A DNA stretch of 38,771 bases from Flavobacterium muglaense (GTDB lineage Bacteria > Bacteroidota > Bacteroidia > Flavobacteriales > Flavobacteriaceae): positions 10,055-48,825 of the forward strand of contig NZ_JACRUK010000027.1 in assembly GCF_014305155.1 (NCBI RefSeq), read 5' to 3'. Positions 6,678-18,389 of this stretch are shown here, piece by piece; the first letter of the stretch is position 1, and each line of letters begins with the position of its first letter. The position numbers and the translations under genes are program-made. Below the pieces are notes generated by a model. The model worked only from the letters and a program-made list of their open reading frames with translations, had not been told where the DNA came from and made no database searches.

Positions 6678-7928
6678 TTATTCAGTTTCTTCGTCGTCGT
6701 CTACTTCTTTTTCGATAGCATCTTTGTAGTCTGGGTATAAGAATTTATTGTACGGAAAACGCGTGATGTGTATGTGTCTCACGGCTTCGTAAACGCGTTC
6801 TCTAAACTCTTCAAAATTTTCTTTATTGGTTGCCGAAATAAATAGTGCGTTCTCCTCACCTACGCGACTCATCCAAGTTGATTTCCACTCTTCAAGGGTG
6901 AAATGTCTTGGTGTTTTTTCGGTCATCAAATCATCTTCATCAATAGTTAAATGTTTGTAGGCATCAATTTTATTGAACACCATGATAACAGGTTTGTCAT
7001 TGGCCTTAATATCTAACAACGTTTGATTTACAGATGCAATATGATCTTCGAACTCTGGGTGCGAAATATCAACTACGTGCAATAGTAAGTCGGCTTCACG
7101 AACCTCATCTAGCGTACTCTTGAAGGAATCAACCAGCATGGTAGGCAGTTTACGTATGAATCCCACGGTGTCTGACAACAAGAAAGGCAGGTTCTTGATC
7201 ACTACTTTGCGAACAGTGGTGTCTAGTGTAGCAAACAATTTGTTCTCTACAAACACATCACTTTTCCCCACGGCATTCATCAAGGTTGATTTTCCAACAT
7301 TAGTATATCCTACCAAGGCAACACGAACCATAGAACCACGATTACCACGTTGTGTTCCCATTTGTTTGTCGATTGCTTTGATTTTATCTTTCAACAAAGC
7401 GATTCTATCACGTACAATACGTCTGTCCGTCTCAATCTCTGTTTCTCCAGGTCCACGCATTCCAATTCCCCCTTTTTGGCGTTCAAGGTGTGTCCATAAT
7501 CCAGATAATCGTGGTAACATATAGATGCATTGCGCTAGCTCTACCTGAGTTCTTGCATAAGAGGTTTCGGCGCGTTGTGCAAAAATGTCTAGAATAAGGT
7601 GTGTTCTATCTAGGATTTTGCATTCTTCTATTATTTTGGAAATATTCTTTTGTTGCGAAGGCGTTAGTTCATCATCAAAAATCAATGTTGAGATTCCATT
7701 TTCCTTTACATACGCGTGAATTTCTTCTATCTTACCCGTACCCATAAAAGTTTTAGGGTTAGGGCGTTCCATTTTTTGTGAAAAACGCTTCACCACTTGA
7801 CCGCCTGCGGTAAATGTTAAAAACTCTAATTCGTCAAGATATTCATTGAGCTTCTCTTCACTTTGATTTTGAGTTACAATACCAACAATGGCTGTTTTTT
7901 CGAAATTTAATACTTCTTTTTCTAACAT
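6678..7928 (-). CDS. hflX: Ribosome-associated GTPase HflX
   Basis: A 416-aa protein with the N-terminal HflX domain (about 15-190), including GxGK-like NPKTFMGTGKIEEI and the glycine-rich linker GGIGMRGPGETEIETDRR. The G domain has G1 GYTNVGKST (207-215), G3 DTVG (253-256) and G4 NKID (319-322). In other bacteria HflX binds the 50S subunit and splits stalled or heat-damaged ribosomes. The C-terminus ends in an acidic EKEVDDDEETE tail. It is a single gene, not with hfq as in Proteobacteria. The complete motif set makes this one of the safest calls in the window. Confidence 0.97.
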   Translation of the reverse strand: MLEKEVLNFEKTAIVGIVTQNQSEEKLNEYLDELEFLTFTAGGQVVKRFSQKMERPNPKTFMGTGKIEEIHAYVKENGISTLIFDDELTPSQQKNISKIIEECKILDRTHLILDIFAQRAETSYARTQVELAQCIYMLPRLSGLWTHLERQKGGIGMRGPGETEIETDRRIVRDRIALLKDKIKAIDKQMGTQRGNRGSMVRVALVGYTNVGKSTLMNAVGKSDVFVENKLFATLDTTVRKVVIKNLPFLLSDTVGFIRKLPTMLVDSFKSTLDEVREADLLLHVVDISHPEFEDHIASVNQTLLDIKANDKPVIMVFNKIDAYKHLTIDEDDLMTEKTPRHFTLEEWKSTWMSRVGEENALFISATNKENFEEFRERVYEAVRHIHITRFPYNKFLYPDYKDAIEKEVDDDEETE

Positions 7929-7944
7929 ATCTTTGAATAAGCTA

Positions 7945-7952
7945 CAAATTTA
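7945..7952 (-). promoter_or_regulatory. Candidate -7 box for hflX
   Basis: On the minus strand this reads TAAATTTG, matching TAnnTTTG, 16 bases upstream of the hflX ATG. No TTG sits at the -33 distance, so confidence is low. Confidence 0.35.
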
Positions 7953-8064
7953 ATGATTTGTAAGCGACTTATTGAACTTATGTGTTTTTATTAAGTAAAA
8001 GCCGTGAAAATTGATAGTTTCTAAAGGGAAATGAACCCCAATTTATTAAGTGCTTTGTTTTTTA

Positions 8065-8460
8065 GCCACAGATTCACTGATTTGTTTTAATCGCTTTTAT
8101 TTTAAGAAACCTGTGAAGATCCGTTCAATCCGTTTAATCAGTGGGCTAAAACCACAAACAGATCATCTATTTATTGCGGAAGTGCTTTGAGCAATGGCAA
8201 ACGGATCACGCGGATGGCTACGGATAGTCACGGATTTTTTTATAATACAGATCTAGCATGTCCATTTTTTTTGCCACAGATTCCACAGATTAGCGCAGAT
8301 TTATTTCTCGCAACTCTGTTTCTAATAAATCAGTGAAAACCCGTTCAATCCGTTTAATCAGTGGGCTAAAACCACAAACAGATCATCTATTTATTGCGGA
8401 TGTGATTTGAGCAATGGAACACGGATGACGCGGATTGCTGCGGATAGTCACGGATTTTTC
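8065..8460 (+). repeat. Two copies of a ~200-bp dispersed repeat
   Basis: Units begin gccacagatt at 8065 and 8273 (period 208). They share blocks such as ttcaatccgtttaatcagtg, aaccacaaacagatcatcta and a terminal part with cggat repeated about every 10 bases. Related units occur at 19710-19790 and 21119-21590. No open frame of note runs through them. They are intergenic repeats of unknown function. Confidence 0.85.
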
Positions 8461-8895
8461 ATTAGTGTAATGTTCCCTAACATATAAGTCATACAAGCAA
8501 AAACATCACAAAACTTATATGTACTTAAATGACTTATATGTTTCAAAAAAACTCCCTACAACTATAAAAAAACTTATATCTAAAAAAAGTAGAAATCCTT
8601 TTTATATAGGTCTATAATTTTTCACCATAAATTCAATGATTGCTTTTACAAAAGCTTTTAACCACATAGAAACATAGCCTGTATTGTTTTTTAAAAGAAT
8701 TAGATAGCGCTTTCACTGTTCACATAGTCAAATCGTAAAACAGTATTTTATTATCTTCCATAAACTATGCTTACTATCAAAAGTAAAACGTCTTCTACGC
8801 AAAATAACATCTATGTCTCTATGTGGTAGAAAAAAGCAAATACCTTAACTCACTGATTTATTTTATATATTTTTACACCTCATAAACCCTATTGC
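8461..8895. other. Intergenic stretch, no gene seen
   Basis: AT-rich sequence with several aacttatatg / gacttatatg words (8475-8560). Similar words recur around 19850-19940. Nothing here supports a gene or RNA. The last 60 bases hold the unidentified promoter of the DUF6377 gene. Confidence 0.5.
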
Positions 8896-10545
8896 ATGAC
8901 TCGATTTTTGACTTTTATTGGTGTATTACTTTTTCCCGTACTGCTTATTGGTCAAAACAACTTTGATTCATTACTCCATGAATTAGATACAACCGTGGAT
9001 AATTATCAGTTGTATTCGAATAAAAAAGAAGCCAAAATAACCACCTTAAAAGACTTACTGAAATTTACCTCAACCGCTCTTCAGCAATATGAAATTGGTC
9101 AAAAATTATTCATTGAATACCAACTTTTTCAGTCTGACTCTGCTTTGGCGTATGCCCGAAAAAATTTAAAAATTGCCAGTGCACTCAACGATAGCAACAA
9201 AATCAATTCGGCTAAATTAAACTTGGCTTCCATAATGGGTACCTTAGGCATGTATAAGGAAGCCACCGATATTCTTTATAAAATAAACATCAAATCAGCT
9301 CCATCGCTTGTTAATGATTTTTACAGAGTCAACACTACTATTTACGGATCAATGTTTGACTATGCAGCTTCCTCTCAAGAAAAAAAGAGATACAATCTAC
9401 TCTGTCAAAAATACCGGGACTCTACCTTACAATCTTATACAGACAAATCCAACTTGATGTCTATTGACCTTGCTAGTAAATACAATGGCAATCATCAATA
9501 CAACAAAACACTTGCTTTGTTGCTGCCCTATTTTCCAAAAATCGAAAAAAACAATCCGCTAAAAGCAATTGTTGCTTATCTTATTTCGCAATCCTATCAC
9601 GGGAAAAAAGATGCCCAACAAGAGAAAAAATGGCTGATCCTATCCGCGATATCCGATCTACAACTGGCCAAAAAAGAATACATTTCACTTCGTACCTTGG
9701 CCTTCATTTTATATGAAGAAGGCGATATTGACCGCTCTTATGCCTACATGAAACGCACCCTCGAAGATGCTCTTTTTTGTAACGCACGTTTGCGAACCTA
9801 CGAAATTTCAAAGATGATGCCCATCATTAATGAAGCCTATCAAAAGCAAAATGAAACCAACCGTTTTCAACTTATCCTGTTTTTAATAAGTGCCTCCATT
9901 CTGTCGCTATTTTTAATGGGCGCTTTATTTATGCTTTTCAAACAAATGAAACGACTGTCAGCTGCGAAACAAGAAATAAGTTTGGCTAATAATCAACTCT
10001 CTACTTTGAATTCCGAATTGTCGATTTTTAATGAGAAATTGAATGAGACCAATAGTGCCCTTTCTGAAACCAACTTAGTAAAAGAAATCTACATTGGCCG
10101 TTACATGGACCAATGCTCGGACTATATTGGTAAACTAGAAGGCTACCGCCGAAAACTGAATGTTATGGCCACTACCGGAAAAATGAATGATCTTGTTAGT
10201 GCCGTGAAATCAAAAGAATTTATTGAAAACGAACTGAAGGAGTTCTACACTAATTTTGACCAAACTTTTTTACTGTTGTTCCCTCATTTTATTCAAGAAT
10301 TTTCGGCTTTGTTAATCGATGATGAAACCACTCAATTGAAAGATGGAGAATTACTAAATACCGAATTACGTATCTTTGCCTTGATTCGATTAGGGATAAA
10401 AGACAGTGCTAAAATTGCTGTTTTTTTACGTTATTCAGTTTCCACAATCTACAATTATCGCTCCCAAATAAAAAATAAAGCCGCTGGTCCGCGCGAAGAA
10501 TTTGAGGCCAAAGTAATGCTCATTGGCTCCAATACAAAAGCATAA
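8896..10545 (+). CDS. SusR-like membrane transcription regulator (TPR, DUF6377)
   Basis: A 549-aa protein with an N-terminal signal peptide (about 1-20), a helical TPR-like periplasmic part to about 320, one membrane segment (about 326-348), a coiled coil (350-395) and a cytoplasmic C-terminal domain. The end holds ELRIFALIRLGIKDSAKIA followed by FLRYSVSTIYNYRSQIKNKA, a helix-turn-helix of the type in SusR/DUF6377 regulators of Bacteroidota. SusR controls starch or maltodextrin use. A GH97 enzyme of SusB type lies 377 bp downstream on the same strand, which supports sensing of an alpha-glucan or maltose. No susC/susD pair is adjacent. Confidence 0.75.
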   Translation: MTRFLTFIGVLLFPVLLIGQNNFDSLLHELDTTVDNYQLYSNKKEAKITTLKDLLKFTSTALQQYEIGQKLFIEYQLFQSDSALAYARKNLKIASALNDSNKINSAKLNLASIMGTLGMYKEATDILYKINIKSAPSLVNDFYRVNTTIYGSMFDYAASSQEKKRYNLLCQKYRDSTLQSYTDKSNLMSIDLASKYNGNHQYNKTLALLLPYFPKIEKNNPLKAIVAYLISQSYHGKKDAQQEKKWLILSAISDLQLAKKEYISLRTLAFILYEEGDIDRSYAYMKRTLEDALFCNARLRTYEISKMMPIINEAYQKQNETNRFQLILFLISASILSLFLMGALFMLFKQMKRLSAAKQEISLANNQLSTLNSELSIFNEKLNETNSALSETNLVKEIYIGRYMDQCSDYIGKLEGYRRKLNVMATTGKMNDLVSAVKSKEFIENELKEFYTNFDQTFLLLFPHFIQEFSALLIDDETTQLKDGELLNTELRIFALIRLGIKDSAKIAVFLRYSVSTIYNYRSQIKNKAAGPREEFEAKVMLIGSNTKA

Positions 10546-13103
<2,558 letters not shown>

Positions 13104-13119
13104 AAAAATATGCTATAAA

Positions 13120-13152
13120 AAAAAGGGCAGTTCATGATGAACTGCCCTTTTT
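13120..13152. terminator. Bidirectional rho-independent terminator
   Basis: Two perfectly complementary 15-bp arms (13120-13134 and 13138-13152) surround a TGA loop. Runs of A on the left and T on the right let it work in both directions. It lies between the convergent GH97 and FKBP genes. Confidence 0.92.
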
Positions 13153-13173
13153 GCTTTTTATACTAAACTTGAT

Positions 13174-13644
13174 TTAGTTTACTTTGATCAATTTCACATC
13201 AAACAGAATAACAGAACCTCCTGGAATTGGTCCCGTTGCATTGTTTCCATACCCTAAATGAGCAGGAACTAAAAGAACACCACTACCCCCTTCTTTAAAA
13301 TAAGGAATCCCTTCGGTCCATCCTTTTATCACTTGGTTCAAACCAAAAGAAATTCCTGAAGCATCACTTTGGTCAAAAACGCTTCCGTTTGTAAAATATC
13401 CTTTGTAAGCTACAGTCACATTTGATGAAGCTGTAGGTTGTTTACCTGTTCCTGGCTCGTTGATGATGTAGTATAAACCGCTGTCTGTTTTAGTAGCAGT
13501 CAACTTGTTTTTAGCAACATAATCAACAATTTCTTGATCGTTTTTAGCAACATAATCGATTGTTTCTGTTGGCGTTACTACAGCATCATCTTGTTTACAA
13601 GAGATAAAAAGAGTAAAAATTAATGCAATTAAAGTGTATTTCAT
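13174..13644 (-). CDS. FKBP-type peptidyl-prolyl isomerase, lipoprotein
   Basis: A 156-aa protein from the chosen start. The signal MKYTLIALIFTLFISC gives a lipobox with Cys16, so it is probably an envelope lipoprotein. An FKBP fold fills residues about 55-156, with VTVAYKGYFTNGSVFDQS, GWTEGIPYFKEG and LLVPAHLGYG as hallmark blocks. It should speed prolyl bond isomerisation in exported proteins. A 36-base longer start at 13680 is possible, but a -7 box lies between the two ATGs, favouring 13644. The N-terminal region repeats DYVAKN twice, an internal duplication also visible in the DNA. It sits in line with the DUF5689 and TonB receptor genes, 63 bp from the former. Confidence 0.92.
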   Translation of the reverse strand: MKYTLIALIFTLFISCKQDDAVVTPTETIDYVAKNDQEIVDYVAKNKLTATKTDSGLYYIINEPGTGKQPTASSNVTVAYKGYFTNGSVFDQSDASGISFGLNQVIKGWTEGIPYFKEGGSGVLLVPAHLGYGNNATGPIPGGSVILFDVKLIKVN

Positions 13645-13667
13645 GGTAATTTTTGTTTTTAAAAAGG

Positions 13668-13675
13668 CAAATATA
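13668..13675 (-). promoter_or_regulatory. Candidate -7 box for the FKBP gene
   Basis: The minus strand reads TATATTTG, an exact TAnnTTTG, 23 bases upstream of the chosen ATG at 13644. The only nearby TTG is too close to be the -33 element. If real, the FKBP gene has its own promoter. Confidence 0.4.
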
Positions 13676-13707
13676 AACATTTCGGCAATTCTCCTTTAAA
13701 AAAATCA

Positions 13708-15060
13708 TTAATCCCCATACACCTGAACATCATCTACTTGAAAAGCGCCGTCCAAGGACAGGTTTTTTCCAGAACCAATATATTTAAAAGCAATGTTGAT
13801 TTTCCCTTTGTACGAGGACAAATCTACACCCCCACTGCCTACAAATTGATACCAAGGCGTGGCTTGTTTGGGTAGGATTACCTTCACTGGAATCCAAGTT
13901 GCTTTGGTTACATTGAGTCCGTCAAAATTAGTAGAAACATATACTTCGAGTGTATTCAATGGAGAATCTACATCAAGATGGTGCTGGGCTGTTCTAAAAC
14001 TAAGCAATTCATTAGTATGCGTATCCATATCTATTTTTGGAGAGATCAACCAAGCAATATTAGAAACCACTTTAGTCCCGCTTATATTGAACTCGGCGTA
14101 ACCGTTGCCCGAGTAAACCGTTCCTTTCCAGAAAAGCGTCCCACTTTGCACAATATTTGCCCAGCCTGGTAAACTTAAATTGGACTTATCTACTACCGCA
14201 TGGAAATCTTCTAGAAAAAACGGCACATTACGATTGCCCGCCATCACCAGATCGTTTTCGGATCGGGCTACTAATTGGTAATCAGATCCAAATTTGGTTA
14301 AAATACCTCTTACTTTTCCTTTGCCTGTTGGTACTAATTTAGCGGCAAAATCAGCGTAACTGCTCGTCCGGAAAATAACTTGATTTCCCTGTTTATCCGT
14401 CAAATTCCAGTTGGTCGCTCCTCCTATATTGTTGGCTTCTTCAAAATAATGACGGCCAATAGCAGCTTCTGTAAATTGAACATCCGACAGCTCTACCAGT
14501 GTATTCAAATTAGCATCTTGCAACAAATCAGGAATTGTGATGGCGCGCACTAGCTTGTCTTCGGTGACGGTAGTGCAAGAAGCATTGAGCACATTTTTAT
14601 AATCGTTTACAGACAGCCTACCTACGCTGCCTTCATTGTAAGTATTGACATAAATGCCCCCAATCCGTAAACTGCCGTAGTTGATATCTGTATATTGATT
14701 TTTTAATTTTACATACACTTTATTCCCTATCCGATAATCAACATAGGTATTAGTCGCATCAACAGGAACGCTAAAACCTATGGCTGGTGTTGTGGATGTA
14801 GCCAATGTTTGAAGGGAGATGGTTTTAAAAAAATTACCGTGCTCTTCTGTCGAAATGACATAGGCTTCAATAATATCATCGTACAAATATTGCGTAACAA
14901 TTGCTCCTGCAGTAGCGTGTACCGCAGCAACCGACTTGTTAACAACAAAATCCGGTTGATTACAACTTAATTTCGGGACAGTAACACCATCATTTGCGCA
15001 AGCGCTTACTAGTATTATCAACATAAAAACGGAGGTGATTTTAAATAAAATTGCTTTCAT
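13708..15060 (-). CDS. DUF5689 domain lipoprotein
   Basis: A 450-aa predicted surface or periplasmic lipoprotein. The signal ends in the lipobox LVSAC (Cys21). Residues about 45-270 match the DUF5689 pattern, an OB-like module of Bacteroidota (YVISTEEHGNFFKTISLQ, then GKGKVRGILTKFG). Residues about 280-450 look like a jelly-roll carbohydrate- or ligand-binding domain of the choice-of-anchor type (FFLEDF, LPGWANI, WLISPKIDMD, FQVDDVQVYG). The gene lies 17 bp downstream of the TonB receptor gene, a standing pair in Flavobacteria, so it likely captures the receptor's substrate. The substrate is unknown. Confidence 0.85.
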   Translation of the reverse strand: MKAILFKITSVFMLIILVSACANDGVTVPKLSCNQPDFVVNKSVAAVHATAGAIVTQYLYDDIIEAYVISTEEHGNFFKTISLQTLATSTTPAIGFSVPVDATNTYVDYRIGNKVYVKLKNQYTDINYGSLRIGGIYVNTYNEGSVGRLSVNDYKNVLNASCTTVTEDKLVRAITIPDLLQDANLNTLVELSDVQFTEAAIGRHYFEEANNIGGATNWNLTDKQGNQVIFRTSSYADFAAKLVPTGKGKVRGILTKFGSDYQLVARSENDLVMAGNRNVPFFLEDFHAVVDKSNLSLPGWANIVQSGTLFWKGTVYSGNGYAEFNISGTKVVSNIAWLISPKIDMDTHTNELLSFRTAQHHLDVDSPLNTLEVYVSTNFDGLNVTKATWIPVKVILPKQATPWYQFVGSGGVDLSSYKGKINIAFKYIGSGKNLSLDGAFQVDDVQVYGD

Positions 15061-15077
15061 AAGGGTACTTTATTTAG

Positions 15078-17915
15078 TTATAAATTGAGACTGAGGTTTA
15101 CAAAATAGGTTCGGCCGTAGCCATAAAAATATTTATTGCCAAAGGAGGGCGTTCCGCTAGAAACGTCTTGATTGATTTGTCTATAATTGCCATTTCGTGC
15201 TTGTTCGTAACCGCCCGTTTTGTACTTGATATCTAAGGCATTATTGACACTTACAAATAGACCCAAATATTTTCCTTTAATGCGCCACGACTTCCCTCCT
15301 GTGAAATTCAATAATAGCAAAGGATCCAGTTTTTCTTGTTTTAACAATACCGCTGCTCTTTCTTCGGTTGCTTCGGGAAACGGGAAACCGCTAGTTGGAT
15401 TAATGTAAAACCGATTCGTTCGTGTAATAGGCGAAACATCAATATAGGTTTCGGCCAGGTAATTGATATTGGTCCCAATCCACCAATATTTAGGATCGCG
15501 GTATTCTAGGCCTAGTGCAATTGCTTGTTGTGGCGTTCCTGCTTGCTTGTAGTTTTTTAATAAGGCTGTGCCAAAATCAAAGGTAGGTTTTGCGTTTTCT
15601 ACCGTGGCAACTGCATCGTTGTTTATACTTACATTGGGATTACTATCGAAAGTGTACCGTCCGTAGCCAGCTGATAAACTGGTTTTAATGGTGGCTGTTA
15701 CTTGGTACTCAAAACTAAACTCGGCACCTATATTCTTTTTATTTAAGTGTGATAAAGTCTGACTCACAAAAGCGTTTGTATTGTTGTAGCCGGCACCATT
15801 ATCAAAAATACCTTCGGCATAGAAGAACGATGTACTTGTTGCGTCTTTTATTGTGGTATAAAAGCCCGTGATTCTAGCTTTTACTTTTGGAGTCCGAAAC
15901 AAATAACTCGCATCGAGACTGTTAATATTCTCACTTTGTAAACCGTCAACGATGGAATTATTCAGGCGCGCATTGGGAAAAGTATTTCGAATGGTGGGGG
16001 CTTTGGTCAAATGTGCCGCATTGAAAGTGATCATTTGTTTGCCTGATATTTTATAAGTTAGTCCACCCTTGAAACCAAAGTTCTCAAACTGTACTTTTTC
16101 GCTTTTTCCAAAAGAGATCGTTTCGTAAATACCGTTTTTATACAAGCCTTCTCGTTGGTAATTAGTACTCGAAAAAGACTGCGCTAAATAGAAATCGGCT
16201 TTTTCATAATTGAACTTAAATTGCGTAAAAGCCTCCAATGTATTGGCTTCATACTTATAATTGTAGCCATATAAATCGCCTACGACTACTTGGCGGTTGG
16301 GATTATTCAAATCTGATTGTGCCTGATTCCCTTTGTAAAAAGCATCAATATCCTGAAAATAAGTCCCGCCTAATAAGTCTAAAAGCTTTTGATAATTGTG
16401 TGATTTCAAATTACTAAATGAGGCTCCTGCATTTAAAATAAGGTTTTCACTCAGCTGGCTACTGAAATTAGTAGTTGCAGTGATTGTTTTATCATCCGTT
16501 CGATCTTCGTACAAAACATAATGACTTTGTGCTGGTTCGTAACCCGTTATCGTTCCATTATTACCCAAAATAGGCATTTGATTCGCTCTATACATTGCTT
16601 CCCAATTGATTTGTGGTTGGGTAAGAAAGGTGGCTTTACTTTTCTCGGCATTGTCAAAATCTGGGGTAAAAGCGCCCGAGAATTCCCCTTGGTCTGGCGC
16701 ATACAAAGACGTATAATAAGAAGGTAGGTTTCTAAAATAAGTGGGATCAGGACTATTGGCATTTTGATAGTCGATATTTGTATTTCCTATTTTTCCAAAC
16801 TGATACATCAAACTGGTATTTAGATTCGAATGGTCATTTATTTTGAAATAATGATTGAGCATCAAGATGGGCTCTTCGATGGTTTTTGTACGAGCATTTC
16901 GTATTTTCCCCTCTTGGTAGCCCCAATAGGAATTGTATTTCTCTGACGTTAGCTGGGTAACCTCGGCAGTATTGGGTGAATTTTTCCCTCGGGAATTGGG
17001 GGTGTAAAATCCAGAGAAATTTAGGGAATGCTTGTCGCTTAACTTTTTTTCAACACTCATAAAAAAAGAATTGGCATCATAGGGTGTTCCTTCAAAATAG
17101 CCTTCTTGAGCCAATCTCTTTCCTGCCGAAACCACAAATGCCCAACCACTGCTCCCCATGCCCGAGGCATACGTGCCCATGGTGCGCCAACTGTAATTAG
17201 AGTTGGTTCCTGAAAAAGTGACGCGCAAGCCGGGTCTATAAATGGAAGCGCGCGTATTGATTTCTTGGGTTCCAAGAATGCCTCCAAAACTATAATCAGA
17301 TGGAGCGGTCCCGATGGAGAATTCTTGATTTCGGGTTGCGTCATTGAGTCCGCCCCAATTGTTCCACTGTGGCCGGCCGTCATAACGCTTGTTCATGGTT
17401 ACGCCATTAATCATGGTGGTTGCGTTCTCACTATCCAACCCCCGAATGCGAAAGCGGGCTTGTCCCCAATTGAAAGCGGCGGCTTGCTGAAAAGCGTCTT
17501 TGGAGGATTGTAGTAAACCAGAAGTGCTTTCGGAACCGCTGTTGTCATCGGTTAGGTCGTTTTCGAATAACCGAATTACGCTCACTTGTAAATCGGTGAT
17601 TTGATCGTCGTCTAGGAATACATCCCCAAGGTTGGTGGTTTCATTTTCGACAATTGTCACCGGAAAGAGTGCGTCCTTGAATCCTTGACTTTTAATAAAT
17701 AACAATTGTTCACCCGCTGGAACCGACTGGAAAATAAATTCGCCGTTGGCGGTGGTGAGTTGCATTAAAGTGGTGTTTTGAACCGTAACCACGACGGAAG
17801 CTAGTGGCATTTGTGTTTTGGAATCCAATACCCGTCCCGAAATGCCGGTTTGGTTTTGAGAAAAAACGAATCCTAGGTGAAAAATAAAAAAAAGAGTGAG
17901 TAGTGCTTTTTTCAT
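15078..17915 (-). CDS. TonB-dependent outer membrane receptor
   Basis: A 945-aa receptor. It has a signal peptide (about 1-19), a CarboxypepD_reg-like beta domain (about 24-105), a TonB-dependent plug (about 125-235, with RFRIRGLDSENATTMINGV), then a long beta-barrel region with many alternating aromatic strands to the C-terminal YFVNLSLNL. It imports a ligand across the outer membrane using TonB energy. It heads the three-gene line with the DUF5689 lipoprotein and FKBP. It has no SusD partner, so it is not a typical SusC. Iron-complex, oligopeptide and glycan ligands are all possible. Confidence 0.92.
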   Translation of the reverse strand: MKKALLTLFFIFHLGFVFSQNQTGISGRVLDSKTQMPLASVVVTVQNTTLMQLTTANGEFIFQSVPAGEQLLFIKSQGFKDALFPVTIVENETTNLGDVFLDDDQITDLQVSVIRLFENDLTDDNSGSESTSGLLQSSKDAFQQAAAFNWGQARFRIRGLDSENATTMINGVTMNKRYDGRPQWNNWGGLNDATRNQEFSIGTAPSDYSFGGILGTQEINTRASIYRPGLRVTFSGTNSNYSWRTMGTYASGMGSSGWAFVVSAGKRLAQEGYFEGTPYDANSFFMSVEKKLSDKHSLNFSGFYTPNSRGKNSPNTAEVTQLTSEKYNSYWGYQEGKIRNARTKTIEEPILMLNHYFKINDHSNLNTSLMYQFGKIGNTNIDYQNANSPDPTYFRNLPSYYTSLYAPDQGEFSGAFTPDFDNAEKSKATFLTQPQINWEAMYRANQMPILGNNGTITGYEPAQSHYVLYEDRTDDKTITATTNFSSQLSENLILNAGASFSNLKSHNYQKLLDLLGGTYFQDIDAFYKGNQAQSDLNNPNRQVVVGDLYGYNYKYEANTLEAFTQFKFNYEKADFYLAQSFSSTNYQREGLYKNGIYETISFGKSEKVQFENFGFKGGLTYKISGKQMITFNAAHLTKAPTIRNTFPNARLNNSIVDGLQSENINSLDASYLFRTPKVKARITGFYTTIKDATSTSFFYAEGIFDNGAGYNNTNAFVSQTLSHLNKKNIGAEFSFEYQVTATIKTSLSAGYGRYTFDSNPNVSINNDAVATVENAKPTFDFGTALLKNYKQAGTPQQAIALGLEYRDPKYWWIGTNINYLAETYIDVSPITRTNRFYINPTSGFPFPEATEERAAVLLKQEKLDPLLLLNFTGGKSWRIKGKYLGLFVSVNNALDIKYKTGGYEQARNGNYRQINQDVSSGTPSFGNKYFYGYGRTYFVNLSLNL

Positions 17916-18389
17916 AAATACCGCTTTTGATGGTTATAGTTCAATGGTTCCCAAATGACTTTTAAAGAATTGGGACATCGCTAAAATGGATGTAATTGTT
18001 TGTGCTTTTGCAGGACACGCATTTTTCCAAAGGGGAAGCGTACAACAAAAAACCTTTATTGTTTTTGGAACAATTATAAAAAACTATAAAACTGTGGTAT
18101 TGAGTAACTTTGTAAAATATACTTTACGAAAATATTTTTTAAATGTAATTAAAATAGTGTTAAGTTGTTCATTGTCAGTTAAAAAAAATTACGAGCTTTC
18201 TGACAGCGGTTTTTATGGATAGTAGCCTTCGGTTTAGCCGTTGTTGTGCGTACTATACCCTATAAATAATCCCGATAGCAGCAAGTATCCTTTATAGCGG
18301 CCCGTTTTTTAGGGCAACTATAAAGATACTGCGTATAGCGGGACTGGTCTTTATTGTAAAAAAATGTGGTTTCTATTTCTAAAAAAAAA
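17916..18389. other. Intergenic stretch with a structured repeat at 18262-18345
   Basis: A 474-bp gap between the TonB receptor start and the MFS gene end. An open frame at 17986-18222 has no protein-like features. Bases 18262-18345 contain a long imperfect inverted repeat: cccgatag... agtatcctttatag on the left pairs with ctataaagatact... gcggga on the right around a loop with cggcccg/ggg. Elements of this look are scattered between genes in Flavobacteria; their role is not known to me. Confidence 0.6.

Noticed and set aside
7120..7524. 134-codon frame opposite hflX
   Set aside because: It is wholly antisense to the conserved GTPase core of hflX; the frame is open because of the constrained sequence on the other strand.
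17986..18222. 78-codon open frame upstream of the TonB receptor
   Set aside because: No domain, no promoter and no family-like composition; it lies in an intergenic stretch next to a structured repeat.
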